From: Incurvaria masculella | Taxonomy: Eukaryota; Arthropoda; Insecta; Lepidoptera; Incurvariidae | Assembly (NCBI GenBank): GCA_946894095.1 | Contig: OX335651.1 | Span: 9,384,501 to 9,448,500, forward strand | DNA: 64,000 bases | Reading direction: 5' to 3' | Shown here: piece after piece, positions 39,201 to 51,200 of the stretch | Numbering within the stretch: the first letter of the stretch is position 1 | Layout: every line of letters starts with the position of its first letter | The notes under the pieces: generated by a model | The model's database searches: none | What the model saw: only the letters and a program-made list of their open reading frames with translations | Told to the model about the DNA's origin: nothing | Position numbers and translations under genes: made by a program

Positions 39201-42200
39201 GCATGCAATCATTATGATGCAATAATTATTTTCAAGGAAAACTAGCACTGAAAGTTCAGATACAAAAATTATCAGTAGCCTCAACCATTTTTTTCTTCCA
39301 TTTTCATTGAAAAGAGGAAATTGGAATTAGTTATTAGTAAAATGTGTATTACAAAATTTAAGGGTGAAACCTAAAAATAAAACTATTGTTTTTATTTATA
39401 TAAGATTTAACATTGCACCTGTCACAAGTAATGGTTATTTTCTAGAGTCTGTGATTACAGAAGAACATTTTAATAAAATTTACAAAAAATGGTTATGATC
39501 AATACTTAAATATAAGACACCACATAAAAACTTAAAAAATAAAACTAAAAATGACAACACAAAACATTACAAACTTGTTAGAATGTTAGCACACCACAAA
39601 ATATTAGTAAATTAGAATCTCATTCCTCATAAGCCCACGCCAATACAAGAAAGCAAACCAAATCTATAAAACAATAAAATATATCAAAAAGCATTCAAAC
39701 ATTACGGAGGCAGTGGTCTGGGCTGATCGGAGGCGGCCACACGGGGAGGGGGCGGGGGGGGGGGTGGGCGGTAACACCGACTACGTCTTCAAACGCATCA
39801 CTTCAGATAAAAAAAATACGCTAAATAAAAAGAAAGAAAAAATCACATCGCAGCAAAAACTAAATAAAATCACAACCAAAATGTCGGATGATCACAAATT
39901 TTGACAAGACTCTCACAACCGAAAAGTGTTTTGTTGGGTGACAAATTTGGAAGAATTGATTCGAAGGGGTGTTCGGAAGTGTCGGTGTGTGCAGGGAGCG
40001 CGTGTCACCCAACAAGTACGCTGCGCTGCCACCGCACTTGGCATTATGTCACACCTCTTTTGCTCGGTACGCGTCTCATTACATATATATAGTGAACTGA
40101 TTAAACAGTGACTTTGATGTTTGGCGAATGTGTGTGTGATGCAATGCAACGCAATGTAGAATTGTAGTTAATGTAATATTTTTGCGATAGTCTCAAGTCG
40201 AAGTGATGCAATTATAAATTTAAATATTTTAGGCCTATTTTGTTTAGCATAAAAACGATATCATTATTAAAAAAGTTATTGACACATTGGTAATTCAAAT
40301 ATTTTGACTTGTTTGCGTAAACTAGGGTGAAATGTAACGATGGATTCCAACACTAAAAAGAATATCTCAAATATGATATTTTGTCAATCACAATGCAGTT
40401 TTTACAAAAACATTTGAGTCCAGTGGAGACCTGAGCTCACTCATTATATTTAAACTTTATGGGGCTAGAATGTTTACTTTTCAATAAATTGTAATCGAAT
40501 TTCATTAATACAACATCAATGCAACAAACGGTACATTTGATTTCATTCACAAGGGCTTACGTATAAAAATATAATTTATTACATCCCTCCGATTTGTGCT
40601 CACATAAATGTTGGCACGTTTAGAGACGGTCCGATTCGCGCTTAAGGTGGCCCAACCCGCTCATCTCCCCATACAAAAGGGGAAAGAAGATCACGCCCAT
40701 ATTTCTTGTCAGAGATCCAAAATGTTGCTCAAAATAGCTTTATTTGATCGAACTAGATGTCTGATGACCATTGGCATTGTAAAATTGTGTTTGGTTTCTA
40801 AGTTATAAGGTCCGAAAGTTCGAATTTTTCGCGCGTTTTATACAATAACTTTGGAGGTGGATTACGCAATGATAAAGTAAGAACATCGTAAAAAGATTAG
40901 TCATCAGACATAGCTTATTTAATCAAGATTTATGATCTATTTGGTTTTTGTTTGATTTTTGACTACAGCGGTCGTGGTTTACTTTTAGCTATAAGTCGTT
41001 TTGAAATTAAATTTTTTGTAAATATTACCAAATCATACACTATACACATTGTCTTTTTTGTGGACATGTTGCATCTTCCTTATCACGGAGCCTGTCTTAT
41101 TCTTTGAAACAGAGAGGGTCCCAGAGCGCAACAGCACGGTTTTGTACCGTGCCCGCGAATGAGTTGGGCCCGCCGGGTTGGGCCACCTTAATGAAATGGT
41201 GCACCGTGAACGACATGACGTCTTTATTATGTCACTCAATGCCGTTTACAGTTATTAAACTCCCCTATAGCGCTGTGTGTGCAACTGTCAGTGGCACATT
41301 TTGATGTGTTTTCTGGTGTATTTTGATAATGTTTTTACCAAATCATCAAAGGATCCAGTCAAAAGAACTGCTTCAACGACTGTCATTCGTTTCATGTATG
41401 TTTGTCAATTCAGTAAGTGCATGCTTTATTGGTCAGAATTGTTTTTAATGCCGACACTTTTGAATGTGTAAATTCAATTGGCATGCTTCTTTATGCAGTA
41501 GTGAATTTCTACCCGACTGTGCCAGAAGGATGGTTATTCAAGTGTGTATTCTTGGCCAAATCACGACTAGCTAATAGAAATGAGCCCTATTTGTAACTAA
41601 AACAGTATTTTATTGTTCATACATTAGTTAACTGAGTAATCAATTGTTAAATGACCCCTTTCCTTCAGTTTGCTGTTTGACATGACTTCTCAATATTTGT
41701 TAGTTATAATCGACACTTTTGGCTGGTGCAATACAGGGTGCGTAATTTTTCTCTAAATCAACAAGTCGAATTACTGGCATTTTTTTATAAATCTAATAAT
41801 CAGTTTAGTTTTTATCAAAATCAGCCCCATGACTCCCTTGAGTTTTTTTTAGATATTTCTTATACTTTCAGATTTGACCAGGAAGGCACACTTGAAAAAT
41901 TCACCCTATATACGTCGACAGCTCAAAATGGACCACGCAGCCGAACGAGTGTGGAGTGCGTGTTAAAGAGTACGTGTGGTGGTGGTGCGGTGGCAGCGCA
42001 GGGCGTCGGCGGCGGTGGTGGTGGGGGGTGGGGGGGCGGTACCGAGGCGGAGGTGTCTGTGTCGGTGGCGGTGGCGTAGGGGGGCGGGGGGTGGTGCAGC
42101 GGCGGCAACGTGCGCATGATCTCCGAGGGTGTGAGCACGCGGATGTGCGCGTCCGCCTCCAGCAGCCCGCCCGCTACCACCGTCACGTTGGGCGCGCGCA

Positions 42201-45200
42201 CCGGAGCCGCCGCCGCCGCCGCCGTCGGCACCGACCCCGCCGCCGCCGGGCCCGCTTCCTCGGCCGCCTTCTCCTCGCCGCCCGCCGACATCTGCACGAC
42301 ACCCACCCCGCTCAGCCGGCGAGCCAACCGCTTCCACCCAAACGTGGCCATCGATGAAATGAGTCGATAAATGTACCCACCTGATGACGAGCTAACCAGT
42401 TCCACTCGGCCCGCAGGTCAATTCTGGGGTGACCCGACTTGTGTACATTGACGGTGTTACCCTAAACCAGTTAATGCCAATAATGTTCCCTTCATTACAA
42501 AACCCCTTCAGTTAAAATCACCCCACATTTTAAACCGGCATGGAAATATTTGTAAGAAAATCCAACTACACAAAACTATTATATATCCTAGTATAATTGC
42601 TCAATTTATTGGTGTGTAAATTATATACATTAGTCACGCTGAAGTAAGAGCTGACTAGGAAATTCAGGATTGATATTGAGTTAAAATAAGAATATTTTTT
42701 GGAAAAGCTAAAGCTTTTTCAGTAAGATGACACTGCATTAACTCGGCTTGTCATTAGCCGTTCAAAATAAAATATGTCAGCTTGCCGGTGCGAGGTAAGG
42801 TTTTAACCACGGAGGAGTGAGGTAGAGAGGTGTTTCTAGCTCATATTACTAAGAAACGCAGCGTGACACTGCGCGGGAAAGCGGGGGAAAAAACATTTCA
42901 TGGTGGGGCTTCAAGCTCCGCCTTTTGTGCTAAATCCATCTACCGGCAGAACCGGTATTCTGGTAGCAGCTATTCCGAGAGCTATTCTTAGTGGTTACAA
43001 GACTACAACTAGATGGCACCTTTTGCATTTACTGTTAGTTTTTTCTATAAAAAAACCTTCGAAATTTAAATCTATACCTTCGTGCGGATTCAAATAATTT
43101 TAATTTAAAAATGTCATAAAAATTTGCATCATGAGATCAACATTTCTTACCGTACAAAGAAAATCATTGCGCGCCATCTATCGGCACATAGCAAGAGCGA
43201 TACATCGATACAATGCTCGAATATTGACTCAAATGATAAAATATGAGGTGTTTACTGACAAATAAAACTAAATTCCACCTACCTTATTTACATTATTTTG
43301 TCCTGTGAAATGTTTGCAACATTTTACGCAAAATCTCATCATGTAATCGAATGTTTGCGGAAAATTGGGCCGCAGACCATATTGTCCCACAACCTAACAC
43401 CGCCAGCGCCATGTCGCGAATTACGCTAAGCCACACCTTATCACGTGGGCTGTGACGTAGAGACCCTCTTGGTGGACACAGACCCAGTTTGCTTAGACCA
43501 TCTCCTCTCTACCTCACTCCTCCGTGGTTTTAACCTACCTCCACATGCAAGGTATTTATTATTGTATTCAATGTTTCGATTTCGCTGAACTGTACTGGTT
43601 TGCACGCAAGATAAATGCACAAGAGACAAACTGAATTTTGACAGAATTTTAAACTCTTTCGTGAATTTGCCAAGGAATGAATCGAGTGTGATTGATGATT
43701 ATGATAACTTCGACGTCCTCGAAAGCGGCTCGCAAACAACCATGTTAGGGAAAATGAACACGTGATCTACAGTAGCTAGTGCAGTCTAACGCTGGTACGC
43801 TGAAAAAACACAACAGTGCCTTAGCCACTCGGTAAACAGTGCTCAGTGAGTGAAGTTAGCACACGGCACACGGAGGCAGCGGACGTGTCACGTACCTGCT
43901 GGGCCTTCTTCATGCGTATGGCGCTTCGGTTGTCGCGGGCGCGCTGCAGGTAGGGCGCTTTCTGCTCGCCGGGCAGTGCGCGCCATTTCTTGAGGATCTG
44001 CTTGCAGCGGTCCGACCACGTCGGGAATTCCGTCCTCCACTCCGGGTGGTTGGTGTTTGCGTATAGTACGGCCGAGATGGTCGCCGCCGCACCTAGACCT
44101 ATCGCAATAGATGCACATATTGGGATGCAAGTATAGGTTACGCCGTGGGTGCTCGGCAATGACAAGTTACCTCCCTATACAAACATACAAGAATAACAAG
44201 CATAATTCTGGTTGCGTTGAAGCGTCTCCGTAGTCCAGAGAGCACAGCTGAAGCAATCTCCATTTATCCATGTCCATCCAAGTCCATGAATACCTTCATA
44301 TCCATATAGATAAATGTAACTTAGCACCTGCGCACATTCGTGGACGGATAGATGTACCTCACAATTGTAGAATGAGAGCTTTCTATATACAACTATATCC
44401 AATAACATTTTGTGTTTTGAAAAAATTAATACGAATAGAATGGTTGTACTTTAATATCTTTTCATTGCATGCTCTCAATCTCAATGACTCAATGGCCACA
44501 TATAAATATCATCATCGTCTGACGATGATGGAGACATGGCGTTGCCTGGCGACAAATGTATTTTCGGTGTGCGTGTGCTGGTCGCATTTGTTGCGAGCAC
44601 AAATGTGGCACTACATTTGTAACACAAATGTGGCGTGTATATCTGCACTACTATCGCCCTCACTCTCGTCAGCGCGCATCTTGTCGGCGGAGCGCTGGTT
44701 GTAGGTGGTGGTGGGCTGCGCAGGCGGCGGCTGCAGCGTGTGCACCGCCTCGCCCGCCGTCACCCCTGCACCCTGCCCCGCGCCCGCGCCTACCGCCGAC
44801 CATGGCCCGCCACCCTCCGAGAACGCCGGGCTCAGTTGTGAGTTCCTGCGACAACCATTTTCTTGTTTAAGGTGGGCCTTCCCGCTCAACTCCCCATACA
44901 AACGTGGAAACAAGATCAAGCCCATATATCTTGTCAGAGATCCAAGATGTTGGTCAAAATAGCTTTAACTAGATGTCTGATGACCATTGGCATTGTAAAA
45001 TAGTGTTTGGTTTCTAAGCTATAAGGTCCGAAAAGTTCGAATTTTTCGCGCGTTTTAAACAATAACTTTGGAGGTATATTACTCAACGATAAAATAAAAA
45101 CATCTTCAAACGATTAGTCATAAGACATAGCTTTTTCATGAAGATTTATAATCAATTTGGATTTTGTTAGATTTTTGACTACAAGGATCGTGGTTTACTT

Positions 45201-48200
45201 TCAGCTTTAAGTCGTTTTGTAATTAAAGTTTTCGTAAATATTACCAAATTAAACACTATGCGCATTGTCTACTTTGTGGACTCAATCACGGAGCCTGTCT
45301 TTTTCTTTGAAACAGAGAAGGTCCCAGAGCGCAATAGCATTGTTTTGTACCGTGCCCGTGAATGAGTTAGACTATTCATGCATCTTTCATCTTTTGTAAA
45401 TTAATTTTTTTATTTAAAAATCAGTTCACTTATTAAAACTGAATTCTTTATGTTTGGTGCTCGCCTAAGTATGGTGCAGTCAAGTATGTAATTATAAGAA
45501 ATAAAACTTTAAAATAAAACTTTAGAGTGCAAATTAAATTAGAAGCAGTAAAAGGTTGTTTAGAGTGAGCAGTTACCCGCTGTAATCGGTGTGATAGGGC
45601 GAGGCGTACTCCGAAGGGCTGGTGAGTCGTTGACGCTGCGTGTATGAACTCGAAGCGCTTACGTTTACAAACGAAACTGCAGACTCCTGTGATTCCTGAA
45701 AATTTCAAACATATTAAACGACGAGTACATTTTATAGATAGGTAAGTTTCTGTGACAACAGATATTGAACGTTTTGGTCTTGCAGCACTGACAGCTTGTT
45801 TACGGCTGGTCCGAATTACGTTAAAATTGTCAGTCATTTGCGCTGTCAATATGATTTCATTGGTGACGTCACGGTGGTCACGCTTTTGAGGTAGTGCAGT
45901 GTCAGTGCTATCAAACAACTGTAAAATCAGACAGTTCTCAGTAGCAAATCTGACCACGTGGGTAGTTCGGTTTGAAATTATTGGTTATCTTTTGCCGTGC
46001 ACTGCGGCAGACCAAATGATAAGCGTCGCAAACAGTCGCATGGTCGCAAACTAATTCAAACTGGCTGTTAGCGTGCCCGGGGGGTTTACCACGGAAAATT
46101 AACATCGGGTGAACTTAAGCACAGATGAAAACATGAGACTTTCGACTATCACTGGTGTAAACCAGTGGTGCAAGTGGTGACAGTAGAACGTAACAAGACG
46201 GTGTACCTGCGAGTCATCCGTGTATCCCTTGAATATTTCGTCAACGTCATTGCTGTCCATGTCCGGGAGCCCCTCGCGCACCATCGCATCCAGGTTCACC
46301 CCCAGCAGCGATAGGTCGTCTTTGGGCGAGATTGTCGAAGACACCGAGGATGCTGTGCCTTGGTTGTCTGAGACATAAACAGATTGGTTAACTATTATAC
46401 ATTGGTGGAGGAATATCTCCGTGCATAGAACATCTCCCTTACGGAATTATTATCATATTTGGGGACAAGTATACGATGTACCAACATGGAAATGTAATCG
46501 GAGGATAGTTTGGAATCATTGGATTATCCTGTTTTCAGGTGAACCGATCACTGTGAACTGAACCATATTAATTCAAATGATATTGTTATCTAAATAAAAA
46601 AGGTGACATACAGAGAGGGGTGAGTTAAGATGTTTTGGACATGTAGAACGAGTGAGAGATGAAATAAGGGCACAGTAGACTTACAGAGAGGATTTGGGTG
46701 GGACTGGCATGTCTGTACAACCGAAAAGAACAAATCCTGACCAGATAGGTTGGTTGCATGCTTTGTAGAGGTCAAAACCGTAGCACGCTTAATTGAAGAG
46801 CGTGTATGAAAAGATGCACGCCTGTTGAAGAAGTGAAACCAATATGCTGTGATCATAACCAGATAGCGTTCTATCATCAGTACATACATACTCCTGCGGG
46901 GAAATGGTGTGATATTATTGAAATGGTAACCCTCACCACTCATGGGCTCCGTCTTGGTGTGAACATTAGGTATGTTCTCCTGGCTGCAACCCCCTTCCTG
47001 CCCGTCGCCAGACTGCGCTGGGCCCAGCATTGCATTCTTCAGAGCCATCGAGTCCTCAGTCTGAACCAACTCGTCTTGCAGTCCTTCCTCAATTTTCACT
47101 TTTGTGTCCGTACTATTTGGATCGAAATTCCCATCTCCTTTCTCTTCCTTCGGTTTCATTGCATCCATTATTTCTAGTTCATCCTGAAAAGTCAAGTAAT
47201 TTAACATATCGGTTTTTTTGTTGAAATTGTTCAACCTGCATTACAATCGAAAGAATCTGGAGCACTACAACTAGTTACCAAATTCCTGTAATATTTGTAC
47301 TTGAGAACATGAAAATGATACATGCTCCCGAAGAAAGGTTCGTACATCCTAACCAAGTCTGCATCCAATCTCCAATCTATGTTAAAGACTTTTTTAAACT
47401 CCTTTTGTTTCTGACTGTTACGAGTCGGCGGAAAGCAGTCTCTGGAACCAAAGAACCGTAGGGACTGTCCAAAGGATTTTCTAGCTTCAACAGCTTCTTG
47501 CTAAAGACTGAGGCTGAGATAAATAATCGTAACAGAAACTAAGACTAACCAAAAGTAGTACTTTGTGACGTCACTTTGCATTACTTTGCCATTTTGTCCA
47601 TACAAAATGTGTCAAAGTGACGTCACAAAGTACTACTTTTCGTTAGTCTTAGTTTCTGTTTCGACTATTTATCTCAGCCTGACTCCTGCATGTAGAATCG
47701 GACGCTATCGCTACGGACCTTGCTAAGCGTAATGGTGGCGGTAGAATGCAGCTCCCCGAGCAGGCTGACGGCGGTGATGACCTCCTCGTTCTCGCTGTCG
47801 GAGCCTTCGAGCTCGGCCCGCGTGAACTGCAGCGAGTCGCGCCCCTCCGGAGTCACGGAGCCGTCGGGGCTGTCCGAGGGCTTCACCGGCTCCAGCAAGT
47901 CCTTGCCAAAGAACGCCTCCTGCATGTAGGACGGGAACTGCTCCATCAGCTTGGAGCGGGGCTTGCGGCGCGGCTTTCGCTTGTTGCTCGGGCTCTCTGT
48001 AAAAGTAAAAAAGTAAGTAAAAAAGTTTATTGTATAAAATTGTATACACATAGTCAAACCTCTTACATAACAATACAAATACAGATTAAAATAATAACAT
48101 TAAATTTATGGTTTGCTTTGACTATGGCCGAGCGAGACTGTGTCCCTTAAACTAGTCTATAGACTGTAAAATAAGGGTCACAAAGTAGTGCCAAAAAAAA

Positions 48201-51200
48201 CATTTGTTGGGCCTTATGAAATAAATAGGCATGTGATACAAGTACATTAGTAGAACTAAATTGCTACTGTGCTAAATTGTATACAATGTGGGTTGGTATT
48301 TATAAAGAAAAAAAAATGTATATAAGTAAAAATAAAATAAAATATAAGTTCAATAAAATAAAAAATTTGAGTCAGTGTAGTGTTTCAATGTGTGTTATTT
48401 TTTTATTTTTTTTTATTTGGTTATTGTTTATATGTATTTATGTTCTGTTTATTTTAATTTTGGGTTATTTTCATGTTATTTTACCACGCTCAGCAAATTT
48501 TCAATCTGTTCATAATTTTGGGATTGCAGCCATGTTATTATTTGAATTTTGAATTGAAGTTTGGTTAGATTCTTTAAATTTAACACCCTGTTTACTTTTT
48601 TATATATGTGTGGCATTAAAAACCATGAGAAGTGTTGGCAAAAATGTGTTTTGGTCGGAGGAACTTTAATGTCTCCGGCAAACCTGGTTCTAATTACGTT
48701 GTCTGTTCTTTTGTCCATTTGCTGTTGTTTTGTTAAAATTGATAGAATATATAGTTTTCGAACACTCAGTAACCGGCTTTCTTCGTAGAGAACATGTGTT
48801 GGGAAACGAAAAGCTTTTTTAAATATTACTCTTAAAACCGCTCTCTGAGCTCTTTCTAGTATCAGAAGACGAGTTTTTGTAGCGCCTCCCCAAGATGTTA
48901 TGCAGTAATTTAGTACGGACTGACATAATCCAAAGTAAACATTTCTAATAAGAGTTTTATCAGCGATACCTTTTAGGGCCTTGAAAACATATATAAGCCG
49001 CCTTATGCGACCTGCAACTGCCTCAATATGCTTACCCCAACTAAGTCTATCATCCAATATGACCCCTAGGTATCGTATGGTGTTTACTCTTTCTAATGTA
49101 AAACAATTGCAGTTTCCACGTCCTGTCTGATCACATGTATGAATATGAAGTGGAAATATTTCAGGTGTGTTTCGAATGTTAAAGCAAATATATTTGGTTT
49201 TGTCAGCATTTAGTGTGAGAAGATTCCCATCAAGCCATATTTTGATGATTCGAAGTCCTCGCTCGGCCAGTTCGATAGCTTCCTCCCATGATCCAGCTGT
49301 AAACACGAGAGCCGTGTCGTCTGCATATGTGATTATTTTGCAACCTGCTAATTCAATGTTACAGAGGTCGTTCAAATACATCAGAAACAGAAGAGGACCC
49401 AAAACACTGCCCTGGGGTACTCCATAAGAAGTAACAGCTTCTTCACTTAAGATAGTTCCAATTTGTAATCTTTGTGTTCTATTTGAGAGGTAACTAGTGA
49501 ACCAATCGAGTGCTAGACCCCGAATCCCATACTGAATTTCGATTTTTTTAAGTAAAATAGGAATGGAAACTGTATCAAATGCTTTAGATAAATCCAAAAA
49601 TATGCCAATACATCGTTGTGCATTATCAAGTTTGCTCGAAAGGAAATCGGTCAATTCTGTTACAGCATCGGCGGTAGATTTTTTTGCTCTAAAACCAAAT
49701 TGATTTCGAGCAAGGAGACCATGCAACTCTAGGTAGTTATATAATCGCCTTTTTACAATTTTTTCGAGGATTTTGGACCAGACTGGCAGTAATGAAATAG
49801 GCCTATAATTTGAAATTGTTTGCTTGTCACCAGATTTATAAATTGGACAAATTATAGCTTTTTTGAATGCTGTAGGAAATACTCCATTTGACAGGCTAAG
49901 GTTAAAAATGAATGATAATGGCTCAAGAAGGAAATGTTTCATTAGTTTTATTAGCTTAGTGGGTATGTTATCCCAACCAGAAGCACTATCTAACTTTAGT
50001 TCCTTTATTAGGTCATCTATTTCTAAAATATTTGTTGGGTACATGTAAAATGAATGACAAAAATGTTTTGAAGTAGTAATTTCAGAAACAAGCTCCTTTT
50101 CCGTTTTACCTAATGCATGTAATGTCTTTAGAGCAAGGTTTTTTCCAACTGTTGCAAAATAGTCATTCCCAAAGTTTACCGATAGATTCTCATTTTCTTT
50201 AATTAGCTCCAGCGAAGGCAGGTTATTCCTCTTTCTAGAAAGGTAAGCCGCTTCTTTGATAATTTTCCATGACTTCTTTGGATTATTTTTATTTGCTTGA
50301 AGGTCTTCCCGAAGATAAAGTTCTCTAGCAGCCTTCGTAGCACGATTACATATGTTTCGATATTTTTTGTATTTATTTTGTAATGTTATGTCATCTGGGT
50401 ATTTTTTTGCCTTCATATGTAACCTGTCCCGTTTCCTTATACATTTTATAAGACCAGGTGTGATCCATCTTTTTATATTTTTTTGAGTTCGCCTCTGAGT
50501 TTTAATGTTGGTATGTTTGTCAAAAAGTGTCTTTACTACGGTGAGGAATAGTTCAGTGGCAACATTAACATCTTTACAGAGTATTACTGGGCTCCAGTCC
50601 TGGCTCGCCAGGTCAGAGGCTAAAGAATCATAGTCTGTTACTTTCACAGTGCGAGGTTGTACCTTTCTGTTGTTGTTGTTCTCTAGCCCAAGAACTGCAA
50701 TTACGGGGAAATGGTCTGTAAGTGCTGTGTTACAAACCACACTGTGTACCTCATCGTGAGTTCGAACCATTATATGATCTAGGCATGCTGATAACCTAGT
50801 TGGTTTTCGGACGGCAGGTCTAAGTCCATGCTCTGCTGCAAAGCACAAATAGGTCTCCGCATGTCGGTCATTGGTGTTATCTCTTATATCCATATTTATG
50901 TCGCCAGTCAAGACCACGTTCCGAGTATTTATTTGTGTAAGTATGCCATCGAGAGACTCGATAAATGGATCTATGTTGTGAAAACAAGGCGGTCTATAGA
51001 TTCCTACTACTGTATATTTTTCTCCAACTTTGAGTACTAGACAATTAGCTTCTAATATACTTATTTCCTGCACTTGGACTGCTAGTGTATCATTAACATA
51101 GACGACCACACCATCGTTTTGATTAAAATGTAAAGTAGTGTTGAATGAATTGTATCCATCTAAGTGTTTTGGTGTGTATGATTCATTTATCCAGCATTCA

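Noticed and set aside
41956..42370. Several overlapping open frames on both strands of 80-130 codons
   Set aside because: Shadows of one GC-rich KMT2C/D exon at 41974-42291.
46590..46936. Extension of the acidic exon frame beyond the GTGAGG donor
   Set aside because: The sequence there is antisense of RTE-like LINE debris and does not resemble the family.
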